From NCBI GenBank assembly GCA_032718475.1, contig JAUCBJ010003398.1:1-20432 (forward strand): 20,432 nt of DNA, in the 5' to 3' direction. The stretch's first letter is position 1; each line of letters begins with the position of its first letter. This stretch comes from Nemertoderma westbladi (taxonomy: Eukaryota > Xenacoelomorpha > Nemertodermatida > Nemertodermatidae). Position numbers and translations under genes: made by a program. Shown piece by piece: positions 1 to 7,839 of this stretch. The notes beneath the pieces were generated by a model. The model saw nothing but the letters and a program-made list of their open reading frames with translations, searched no databases and was not told where the DNA came from.

Positions 1-775
1 ATGTGGTACCGATTGGGTCCGATGTGGTACCGATTGGGTCCGATGTGGTACCCATAAGGTCCGATGTGATACCGATTTGGTACCGATTGGGTCCGATGTG
101 GTGCCGATTTGTTCCAATGTGGTACCAATGTGGTACCGATTGGGTCCGATGTGGTACCCATTCGGTCCAATGTGGTACCCATTCAGTCCGATGTTGTACC
201 CATATGGTCCGATATGGTACCCATTTGATCCGATGTGGTACCGATTTGGTCCAATGTGGTACCGATTTGGTCCGATGTGGTACCGATTGGGTCCGATGTG
301 GAACCGATTGGGCCGATGTGGTACCGATGTGGTACCGATTGGGTCCGATGTGGTACCGATTGGTTCCGATGAGGTACCGTTTGGGTCCGATGTGGTACCG
401 ATTGGGTCCGATGTGGTACCCATTAGGACCGATGTGGTACCGATTTGGTCCGATGTGGTACCGATTGGGCCCGATGTGGTGCCGATTTGGTCCGATGTGG
501 TACCAATTGGGTCCGATGTGGTTCCAATTGGGTCCGATGTGGTACCGATTGGGTCCGATGTCGTACCCATTAGGTCCGATGTGGTACCAATTTGGTCCGA
601 TGTGGTACCGATTGGTTCCGATGTGGTACCGATTTGGTCCGATGTGGTACCGATTGGGTCCGATGTGGTACCGATTTGGTCCGATGTGGTACCGATTGGG
701 TCCGATTTCGTACCCATTAGGTCCGATGTGGTACCGATTTGGTCCGATGTGGTACCGATTGGGACCGATGTATGA
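1..775. repeat. 21-bp minisatellite, about 37 copies
   Basis: The consensus unit is GATGTGGTACCGATTGGGTCC with one-base variants, and nearly every unit carries a GGTACC core. Each unit is a dimer of two related halves, GATGTGGTACC (11 bp) and GATTGGGTCC (10 bp). Because 21 is a multiple of three and the unit has no stop in two forward frames, stop-free frames of 260 and 232 codons run across it with a seven-residue period. These look like a by-product of the repeat: both frames are equally open, the frames shift at irregular units near 60-130 and 300-330, and no other coding signal is seen. Variants CCATTAGG, GATTTGG and GATTGGG occur in a partly regular order. The array starts at or before the window edge. 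Confidence 0.97.
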
Positions 776-785
776 ACGTTGTTAA

Positions 786-901
786 CGTTTAAAGTTGGAA
801 CATAACCAGATAACAGAACATCAGAATAACAGCATCAAAGGCTTCACTAACTCTCAGCCAAAGGTGTGGTACTACATATTTGCTCAGCTCAAAATTATTC
901 A
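786..901. other. Unique-looking spacer
   Basis: Short AT-rich stretch between the minisatellite and the first poly-G MITE-like element. I see no coding or RNA signal in it. Confidence 0.5.
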
Positions 902-1128
902 GATAGGGGGGGGGGGGGGGGGGTGGGGGAACTGGACGCAATAAACATTCCTCCCTCTCCAGGGGAAATTCGACGCAAATAACAGATGATTAATATCAAA
1001 AATAATAATTGTGTTTAGTTTATTGTTTTGGTTAATATAACGTGCCACTGCAACCTGCTCCTTTCCCTAAATTGAGAATATAACATTGAGGCGGGATATT
1101 AATTCGCCAAGATGGGATTTGCGTCCAG
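902..1128 (+). mobile_element. MITE-like inverted-repeat element, copy A
   Basis: The core is bounded by the inverted decamer CTGGACGCAA (932-941) and TTGCGTCCAG (1119-1128), giving about 197 bp without coding capacity. An 18-G run (906-923) sits just outside the left inverted repeat, within sequence (TTCAGATAGGG) shared with copy B. Interior landmarks shared with the other copies are CCCTCTCCAGGG, TTTGTTTATTGTTTTGG-like sequence, AACGTGCCACTG, AACCTGCTCC, and AACATTGAGGCGGGATATTAA near the right end. I did not recognise a superfamily, and no target-site duplication is clear. The family assignment rests on the three-copy comparison within this window. Confidence 0.7.
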
Positions 1129-1333
1129 CTGTCCAGTACTGTACTGTACTGCTGTATAAGTAGGGGCAATAGTCTCTGCATTAGATATTCTAGTATCTAG
1201 TACCTACTGCAGTGCAGTACCGGTTACCAGCCTGACCTGTTGTCAGAAAGACTAACAATTACTGAATTACTGATACGAGTTTGGTCAGTTGGTGCTGGAA
1301 CTTGTTATTTACATCCTAAATTGCTAATTTGTG
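1129..1333. other. Spacer with GTACT-rich stretch
   Basis: Contains the simple run TACTGTACTGTACTGCTG near 1137-1155 and further GTAC/AGTACC words. No gene is supported. Confidence 0.5.
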
Positions 1334-1434
1334 GCCGATGTGGCTCCGATGTGGCCCCGATGTGGTCCGATGTGGCCCCGATGTGGTCCGATTTGGTCCG
1401 ATGTGGTACCGATTGGGTCCGATGTGGCTTTTAG
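1334..1434. repeat. Second, half-unit cluster of the minisatellite family
   Basis: About nine 10-11 bp monomers run in tandem (GATGTGGCTCC, GATGTGGCCCC, GATGTGGTCC, GATTTGGTCC), ending with one complete 21-bp dimer identical to the unit of the 1-775 array. The monomeric organisation, roughly 560 bp away from the dimeric array, suggests the 21-bp unit arose from an 11+10 bp pair. Confidence 0.9.
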
Positions 1435-1440
1435 ACGGAC

Positions 1441-1473
1441 CCGTCGTCGTCGTTGTCGTCGTCGTCGTTGTTA
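1441..1473. repeat. (CGT)n microsatellite
   Basis: An imperfect run of CGT/TGT trinucleotides leads into ACGATTTTGACATGCTAATA. A related short CGT tract with the same downstream sequence recurs near 1773-1850, so it belongs to the larger repeat that follows. Confidence 0.85.
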
Positions 1474-2215
1474 CGATTTTGACATGCTAATAACTTTGTC
1501 GGATTTAAAGCTGCCAAGTTGAAAATTTGTAGGTATAAATATGAGCAAAAGTTGAGATTTTTGAGAGACTTTCAGACACCATCAGTGCAATGGTCTCCCG
1601 CTAGAGGGCCACATGTCTAAACATTAAATGCCCTCCCATTTCTTTGCTTTTAATCCGTTTAAGCTGAAACTTGGCAGATATGTATTAGACCATTAGCTGT
1701 GACTTTCAAAGGAGGCGAATCCATCTGCAGTTCTCCAGTCTGCCGCTAGAGGGCCAAATGTCTGAAAGTGAAATCGTTGTCGTCGTTATGATATTGACAT
1801 GCTTATAACTTTGTCGAATTTAAAGCTGCCAAGTTGAAAATTTGTTTTGTTGAAAATCAGTTCAACAGTCACCCGCTATAGGACTACTTTATGCCTGAAA
1901 GTGAATAGATTCTCCCGTCTCATTGATTTTAATCAGTTTAAGCTGAATCTTGCCATATATTCTGGACCACATGCTGCGTCTTTGTGGGGGGGGGGGGGGG
2001 GGGGGAGATTTAATCGGTCTGCCGCTATACGACGAAATTTCTGAAAGTGAGATCCGTCTCTCATTTCGTTATCCGTTATTCAAGATGAAACTTGGCCGAT
2101 GTACGTATGTACTATTCATCCATAGGCTGTGTCTTTGTGGGGCTGGAGAGTGGAGACCCTAATCCATCTTCAGTTCTCACTATACCGCTAGAGTCAGAAA
2201 TGTCTGAATAGAAAT
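1474..2215 (+). repeat. Core-repeat array 1 (Helitron/pearl-like)
   Basis: Degenerate tandem units marked by CCGCTAGAGGGCC-like words at about 1598, 1743, 1873, 2022 and 2185, a spacing of 130-163 bp. Each marker is usually followed by TGTCTGAAAGTGA, then TTTAA...AAGCTGAAACTTGG. A ~75 bp block (GACATGCTTATAACTTTGTC onward) occurs twice, near 1483 and 1794. The same core recurs in the arrays at 5195 and 7840. Non-autonomous Helitron-like elements, including the pearl elements of molluscs, are known to carry internal tandem core repeats of this size; membership here is inferred from that organisation and from the termini near 5473. A 20-G run (1986-2005) interrupts one unit. Confidence 0.75.
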
Positions 2216-2927
2216 GAAAGAGGTAAAAAGTGATTAGGCGAAATCTGCTTAAAATTTGCTAATACAGTAATACTTTCGAATTAGTACTTAAATTAAATTT
2301 AAGTCACGTGCTGCGCGAAGGCCCCACTTCGTGTATTGTTATACTGCTGTACTGCAAGGCCTATCTCTATATTACTGTAGTGTAGTTACTGCAGGCCTAC
2401 TGCACTGTACAGTAGCTTCTATTTTTGGTTTTATAGTTTTGGTTTTGTGATTTATTTCACCTGAACTCATAAATAAAATATATCTATACCTGAATGCGAG
2501 TTCGCCTTTACCCTCTGGATTCACACATTACCGCATTTAGACCTACCAATTACAGAATTCAAGTCTGCCAGGACCAGGAGGTCCCCTTAAACCAGCACTG
2601 ACCTGCTGACAGGTGGAGGATTGACTTATTTGTCTGTACTGATGGTCGATTTCAACAGCCAAGGACTAAAGATTGGAATTCTTATTATTGGGAGGTCCCA
2701 GTTTTCAGTTGAAAGGGCAGGGCACAGGGACAGCATTACTACAAAACTTTCGATTCGATGTCGATTTGAAAACTTCACATTAACTGTTATTACAAACTAT
2801 TTATTGTTTCAGTTTTTAGATTGTACTTTTGTTGGGCCTAGGCCTATTGATTTATTTTTACAGTTTAATAAATGAAGCTCACTCAGCTATAATTATAATT
2901 AACATTTAATTTTTTAAATAAGATTTG
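2216..2927. other. No gene recognised
   Basis: AT-rich DNA with two AGGCCTA words (2355, 2391) and one at 2838. An 84-codon open stretch at 2621-2875 ends near an AATAAA, but it has no recognisable motif and an ordinary chance length. I do not call it a gene. Confidence 0.5.
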
Positions 2928-3130
2928 TTCAGATAGGGAGGATTTGCGATGCAATCAAAATCATCCCTCTCCAGGGAGATATCGATTCAAATAAGTACTG
3001 ATTACTCTCCCAGAAATAAATCTGTAACCTGATTTTTTTTGTTTACCCGTAGGATATAATAATGTGCCTCTGTAGCCAACTGTAACCTGCTCCTTTTAAT
3101 AATTTAACATTGTTGTGAGGTATTATTTAT
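2928..3130 (+). mobile_element. MITE-like element, copy B (diverged)
   Basis: Collinear with copy A: TTCAGATAGGG at the left, CATCCCTCTCCAGGGA inside, then GTGCCTCTGTAGCC, AACTGTAACCTGCTCC and AACATTGTTGTGAGG. The left inverted repeat is eroded (TTTGCGATGCAA in place of CTGGACGCAA), and the long G-run is reduced to GGGAGG. It is therefore an older copy. Confidence 0.6.
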
Positions 3131-3675
3131 TAAACCCACTATATGTACTTTATTTTATATAGACTACAAATCAGATCTATAAATCTAGTGAATAATATTA
3201 ACTCAAAGTATTTTAATTGATGCAATTCATTACGTTGTTGTCACTTATTAGTACGTCATAAACATATTCTTTTTAAGTCTGTGATTAACTTTAACCGAAA
3301 TATCAAAACCATTTACGTAATGGGCCATACAGCCGTATATTTGTTGTTTACTTATTCTGCGATATTTTACTTTGATTTTGCTGTTTATTTCATTATTTGT
3401 TCCTGACTGGTCATTATACAAAAAATTCAATTCATGTTATACGTTTTAATTGTTATTAATTTGCATACAATCGCCTACAACAAAATTGTATTCAATCAAA
3501 CTGTGTTAGAGATTGTAGCCTGCCACTACCATATCAACATTCGTAGGGAAATTATTAATTAATTATTCAATAAAGGGTTTGGCAATTATAAAGAACGGCA
3601 ATGGAGGGGGATTATTAGTTTGAGCAAGCGAACCAACCATAAAACATGAGAGAAGGGCTTAAATGCACGTATAAT
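3131..3675. other. AT-rich intergenic DNA
   Basis: Strongly AT-rich. The only long frame is a 60-codon one on the minus strand without a recognisable motif. No RNA gene or promoter is supported. Confidence 0.5.
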
Positions 3676-4006
3676 GTTACGTTTTTAGCAAACAATATTT
3701 TTATGTTAAGAAATAACATAAAAGTAACGATCTAAATAAACATTATGCCGTTGTTATTTTAATGTCAATAAAAATACAATAATAATGATAAGGAATAACA
3801 TAAAAGTAATGATATATGTAACCATCCTGGCTTTGTTATTTTAATGTTATTAAAAACGAAATAATAACGTTAGTATATAACGTCATATTTCTTGGCCAAT
3901 TTACAGTTTTTTTACCATTAATCTAACAATTTGAAATAATGTTATCTATGTCATTAAATAACATTTTAATAACAGCTTTTTAACAATACATTGTTTGCAG
4001 GGTAAC
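3676..4006. mobile_element. Candidate MITE with internal 82-bp repeat
   Basis: Imperfect inverted ends are visible: GTTAC...GCAAACAAT at 3676-3696, and ATTGTTTGC...GTAAC at 3990-4006. Inside, AAGAAATAACATAAAAGTAA (from 3708) recurs as AAGGAATAACATAAAAGTAA (from 3790), an 82-bp direct repeat that continues into TTGTTATTTTAATGT in both copies. No coding capacity is visible. The boundary and superfamily are uncertain, because low-complexity AT sequence makes chance inverted repeats common. Confidence 0.45.
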
Positions 4007-4259
4007 CAGTTAAGTTACCTACCTACATTAGTTATTAGTTTCAGTTGCTCACTATTATATAGAGACCCGGCAGATAAGTCGTTTATTCGCGGATTTGCAT
4101 TCTGGCCTAGGCCACTACAGATAGAGTGCCGTACACAATACAATACAATTTGTATACTGGTATGTTGTTAAATTTGAATTGAATAAATATCTGGAAAACT
4201 GAGATTCATATTTTAGAACCCCAAAATAGAATTTTTATTTTTTTTTGAAAATTTTCGGA

Positions 4260-4281
4260 CCCCCCCCCCCCCCCCCCCCCC
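4260..4281. repeat. Poly-C run of 22
   Basis: Uninterrupted C run following AAAATTTTCGGA and followed by TCTTTTTGAATCAGATTTACGC. It is probably internal to a dispersed repeat whose limits I cannot define. Confidence 0.95.
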
Positions 4282-4398
4282 TCTTTTTGAATCAGATTTA
4301 CGCCCTTGCTTATATTATGTTATTACTTAATTTTAAAAATGCCTCAAATATATTTTCCATATAGGTTATCGATCAGCTGAGTGTAAGAGAGATCAGCT

Positions 4399-5019
4399 GT
4401 GAGTTCTGGTACCCAGATGGATGTGGATATCACTATACCTAGATGGGCTGGTAGGCAACAGCACAGATCCAATGTACCAGCTGCTTCTACAGAGGAGTAC
4501 TACAGACGATCCATCTATATCCCCTTTGTGGATCACCTACTGACGCAACTCCGGATTCGATTCGCTGATCCTCCCCCCATCATTGCTCTCCAGGAACTCC
4601 TTCCTCAATTTAAAAGGGAGGGCAGCGAAGCGAAGATCATGGAAGCGGTAGGTCTCCTTGAGGAGGATCTTCAGGGTTCTGTCCGGGAAGTGAGGGCGGA
4701 GGTATCGTCGTGGCTGTTGGATGATGGTAAGGGGACTTCCGCAACACTCGAGCAATGTGTTCGGTACGCTAGGGAAAACTTGTATCCTAACATTGCTGAA
4801 CTTTTGCGGCTCTGTAATGTCACCCCGGTTACAACAGCCACAGCTGAAAGGACGTTCAGCCAGTTACAACAACTTAAAACGTATTTGCGGTCCACAATGA
4901 GGAATGAGCGTCTAACTGGTCTCGCACTCATGGCCATACATCGCGACTATAACATAGTAACATTCTTCTGTGACAACTCAGACTGTAACTCTCGTCATAT
5001 TACTTGTTTAATTAGTTAA
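4399..5019 (+). pseudogene. hAT transposase C-terminal fragment (dimerisation domain)
   Basis: This frame of about 206 codons matches, by eye, the C-terminal part of hAT-superfamily transposases of the ZMYM1/P52rIPK-like type. Residues 12-48 show the PRxxGRQxxRxNxPA...EEYYRRSIYIPFVDHLL segment that precedes the domain. Residues 128-183 contain the C-terminal dimerisation signature, including VTTATAERTFSQLQQLKTYL (142-161) and NERLTGLALMAIHRD (169-183). Full hAT transposases are several times longer; the N-terminal zinc finger and the catalytic RNase H-like fold are absent, and an in-frame TAA lies 15 bp upstream of the GTG at 4399. The first ATG is at 4417 (M7). The last 20 or so residues do not resemble the usual hAT tail. 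No stop interrupts the 206 codons, so a last exon or a co-opted domain cannot be excluded. An AATAAA-rich stretch follows near 5127-5142. Confidence 0.8.
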
Positions 5020-5121
5020 TAACTTTTATTGAATGCATTTGTTTAGAATAAGTTGGTTATTGTGATTAGTCAATTATATTTGCTTCATAATAATTATAAT
5101 ATCTTATTTTAATGGTGAAGC

Positions 5122-5143
5122 ACATAAATAAATAAATAAATAA
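5122..5143 (+). terminator. Possible polyadenylation signals, (AATA)n
   Basis: Overlapping AATAAA words about 105 bp after the hAT frame. They could serve as a poly(A) signal, or they may be a simple-sequence tract; nothing here decides between the two. Confidence 0.3.
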
Positions 5144-5194
5144 TCACAATACAAAACAGGTTGCTCTGATGGCTTTTATTCAACTGATAACATA

Positions 5195-5473
5195 GATATG
5201 CTACACGATAGGCTGCGTGTTTAAGAGGATGCTGACAAGTCTGCAGTTCTCCAGTCTGCGACTAATGGCCAAAATGGCTGTCACCTGTCCGTGAAAACCC
5301 TTTTTTTGTTTATAATCCTTTTGAGCTGATACTTTGCAGGTATCTACTACAGCATAGGTTGCATCTCTGAAAGAACGCTGCAACTCATGTGAACTTTTCT
5401 TAAGTTAATTAATTAAGCTGTATGTTTGAAGTCTAAACATGCTCTTGTTCTAGAAAGCCATATAGCTTTCTAG
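5195..5473 (+). mobile_element. 5'-truncated Helitron-like element: core unit plus 3' terminus
   Basis: One full and one partial unit of the core repeat (ATAGGCTGCGTGTTT, CTGCAGTTCTCCAGTCTGC) are followed by a tail (AACTTTTCTTAAGTTAATTA) also found after the array near 8490. The tail ends in a perfect 9-bp stem, CTAGAAAGC / GCTTTCTAG, with loop CATATA (5450-5473), finishing in CTAG and followed by T. A 3' hairpin with a CTRR end is the established Helitron terminus. No head precedes the core, so the 5' part is missing. Confidence 0.65.
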
Positions 5474-5695
5474 TCTATATATATAAATATGCACTGTCTG
5501 TCTGTGAGTCTGTCCAAGCTATACGCTCATGACACACGAGCACCAATCTGAATAAATGATACATCCAATTGAAAGCTCTCATCCTGAGCACGTAAACTAT
5601 TGCTATCTGGAGGCTAATTTTACACGTTTGCTTCCATGAATGCTTATTTTGTGGTCGCCTCAACATGTTGTGTGTCAATATCACTAAGTGATTCG
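5474..5695 (+). mobile_element. Helitron-like element head (5' end)
   Basis: Begins TCTATATATATAAATATGCA followed by CTGTCTGTCTGTGAG, the TC-start, AT-rich then CTGTCTG-rich arrangement seen at the 5' ends of many animal Helitron-like elements. Downstream, ATCCTGAGCACGT...GAGGCTAATTTTACACGTTT...CATGAATGC is repeated in diverged form at 7617-7695, just before the third core array. No Rep/helicase coding is present, so it is non-autonomous. The right limit is unclear. Confidence 0.6.
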
Positions 5696-5811
5696 AATAT
5701 TCCTTTTGGCAGTACAGGCCTACCCTGGCAAAGCTGAGAGTAAAGTGTTAGCAAGGCAGCTAGCTACTGGCAGACCAATCATATCTTGATGTGGCCTGCA
5801 GGCAGGCTTGG
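5696..5811. other. Junction between Helitron-like head and gag fragment
   Basis: Moderately GC-rich sequence with GCTAGCTACTGGCAGACC and GGCCTGCAGGCAGG. It matches no BEL/Pao protease or polymerase frame that I could see, so the retroelement breaks at or before this point. Confidence 0.4.
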
Positions 5812-6948
5812 TTAGTTAAGTAGTAATCTCAATAAATAGGACCCAGCAGGAGAGCAGAGTGGAACAATGTTTGTTGCATTGGCAGTAATTGGAAATGCCG
5901 CTACTGTAGATGTCATTGATCTATCATTTTGTCTCTGTGTTGTTATTTTGTTTATAGAATTTGTTCCGTTTGTTTCATTTTTATATGTGTTCATCACTTC
6001 CTCACTTGCTAATCGTGTACCTATTTGGTTCATTAGCCACAATAAATCATCGATGTTGTTATTTTTCTTTTCTAGTATTTTAGTGCCATATGCAAAATCT
6101 AAAGTTTTCATGATGTCTGGTATCACAGTTATTTGATATTGTTGTGGATTAGTGCCAAGTGCCTCCAATGCTCGTATGTGTGTCATACATGTATTGTGTA
6201 CTTGTCTCAATGTTAATTGTTTATTCGCTATATTTCGTAGCTTTTCAATGTGTGCCTGTATGATTCGGTGTTTCGAACCATACCTTTGTTCTAAAAGATC
6301 CATGGCTACTGGATTTAAATTTTCACTAGTGATTGATAGACCAGCAACTACTGCTTTAGCTTCACCTTGCACAGCTTGCATTAAATGTTGTAACTTAAGT
6401 ACATCTGGAAGACCAGAATCGTGTATAGCACTATGGAATGAATATCGCCAACCACAAAAATCTAAAACGTCACTGCTGAAAATAGGTCTATCCAATTTTG
6501 GAAGCACTGATCTGGCATATTGATTACTTATAGCATATGTACTACTACTAACTGCACTAGAACCTGGATATATTGCACCCCTACAAACATTCGTTCTTGT
6601 AGGTAGATTTGAGGCTGCTGAAAGAGACATTTCTAACAGAGTTATAGTTTCAGTGAGTCTAACCTTATAATTCGTTGCTTCGTCGATATCTTTGTTGATT
6701 TGAGATTGGTCGAGTAGACCCCAGATTTCGTCGTCGAATTTGTCGAGACTCTCAGTGTAAGAGTTGAGGATTTTGAGCTTCGATCGTTTCTTTTCGAATG
6801 TCAACTGGTTAAGATCTTCTGCGTCCAACTCGTTGAGGATTCTCGTTGCTGCGGACCGCTGGGCTCCTCTACTTCGTATGAGTCGTTTGAACTCGATTTC
6901 GTCGTGGCTTGGTTCATGAGATTGTTGGGTAGGATCTTTTTTACTCAT
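5812..6948 (-). pseudogene. BEL/Pao LTR-retrotransposon gag, truncated
   Basis: A 378-codon frame starts at ATG 6948, roughly 90 bp after a primer binding site on the same strand. The BEL/Pao gag-like domain (DUF1759 type) is visible: LPKLDRPIFSSDVLDFCGW (residues 149-167) continuing into WRYSFHSAIHDS, then LMQAVQGEAKAVVAGL (189-204) and LLEQRYG (218-224). An N-terminal charged and probably coiled region (about 20-110) precedes it. Gag proteins of this group coat the element's RNA and form the particle in which reverse transcription occurs. A typical CCHC zinc knuckle is not found in frame; the last ~15 residues do not look like the family. Protease, reverse transcriptase, RNase H and integrase are all missing downstream, so the copy is 3'-truncated and cannot be autonomous. 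The gag frame itself has no stop, suggesting a fairly recent insertion or deletion event. Confidence 0.85.
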
Positions 6949-7040
6949 TGTGAATGTAATGAACTTGCCGAATAATGACGATGAACAGTTTACACAATAA
7001 TGTAATGTATTTATTTAATGAACTAAATGAGTTTTTAATA

Positions 7041-7050
7041 TCGGGCGCCA
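7041..7050 (-). promoter_or_regulatory. Primer binding site of the BEL/Pao element
   Basis: The minus strand reads TGGCGCCCGA, which is complementary to the 3' end of a tRNA ending in CCA and equals the first ten bases of the lysine-tRNA type PBS known from several retroelements. It lies 2 bp inside a CA-ended LTR edge and about 90 bp before the gag ATG, as expected. The match ends after ten bases, so tRNA identity is only suggested. Confidence 0.65.
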
Positions 7051-7052
7051 AT

Positions 7053-7490
7053 TGTTGTGGATCTTCCCCAAGTGGAAGTCCATTTATGGAATGGAAAATA
7101 ATAGTATACTAAATACGGAAAGATACTGTATATTGAAACTCAATTTGGCACTAGTTAGAATACATTCTTTAACAACTATATATTACGTACTGCACAAACT
7201 GTGAGGTTAACATATGGTTAGTCTAATTAATTTGCACATTACAGTTAATTAATGGCTTCTATGGATAGACCTTTACGCGGATTTATTTCTGGGGCAAACA
7301 TTATATACTTAGTGTGTTGGCTAATCAATTTAAACAATGTATTGCACTTTACTACGTATTGGTTTCATTATTACAGATCACATTACATAACAATTGGTAC
7401 TTGACTTAAATTGGTAAGAAAAATAGCAGTAAATCTTAGATTAGCTTTTTCAGTTCACATGTTTATAATCATAAACACAAAATGTTTCAA
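7053..7490 (-). mobile_element. Probable 5' LTR of the BEL/Pao element
   Basis: On the minus strand the LTR would end ...CCACAACA (7060-7053), followed by a 2-bp gap and the PBS. AT-rich, non-coding sequence extends away from this edge for several hundred bases, consistent with an LTR. The outer TG end could not be fixed because no second LTR copy is present in the window, so the 7490 limit is arbitrary. Confidence 0.4.
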
Positions 7491-7589
7491 TTATTCCTTT
7501 TTGTAGTGTATCGGATGGGTGCTAGCGAGGTAGGCCTAGCAGGTCGTCAGTCCATCACCCTACACGTTGGGTCTTGACTCTATCATGTG

Positions 7590-7740
7590 CGTGTATCTTA
7601 TCTATATGATGCAGACCATCCTGAGCCCGTTAACATGAATTGTAAGGGCTATCTCGAGGCTGATTGTTTACACATTTACTTAATACTTGCATGAATGCGT
7701 AGGCCTATTTGAGGTTAAATTGCATTATTCTGCAGTTGTT
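7590..7740 (+). mobile_element. Second Helitron-like head, diverged
   Basis: ATCCTGAGCCCGT, CTATCTCGAGGCTGATTGTT, TACACATTTACTT and GCATGAATGCGTAGG follow the same order as 5580-5650. The first part of the head, with the CTGTCTG run, is missing or unrecognisable. It is placed directly upstream of core array 3, as expected for one element. Confidence 0.5.
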
Positions 7741-7839
7741 TGTTATCGAACAAATTACTGGTGCAAGCAGGAAATTATAACAGCAGTTTCATCATCGTAT
7801 CCACTCTGTTCTAACTGACACCTTGCAGAAGAAATTCTA

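Noticed and set aside
1-775. CRISPR array
   Set aside because: The repeat has no unique spacers; it is a continuous 21-bp minisatellite in eukaryotic DNA.
3-785. 260- and 232-codon repetitive proteins
   Set aside because: Both frames are open only because the 21-bp unit lacks stops, frames shift at irregular units, and no coding signal exists outside the repeat.
2621-2875. 84-codon plus-strand frame followed by AATAAA
   Set aside because: Length within chance, no motif, and no second exon or promoter visible.
4537-4937. Minus-strand frames opposite the hAT fragment
   Set aside because: They are shadows of the plus-strand hAT frame, which has family motifs.
5867-6523. Plus-strand frames of 89 and 123 codons
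   Set aside because: They lie antisense to the recognised BEL/Pao gag frame and have no motif.
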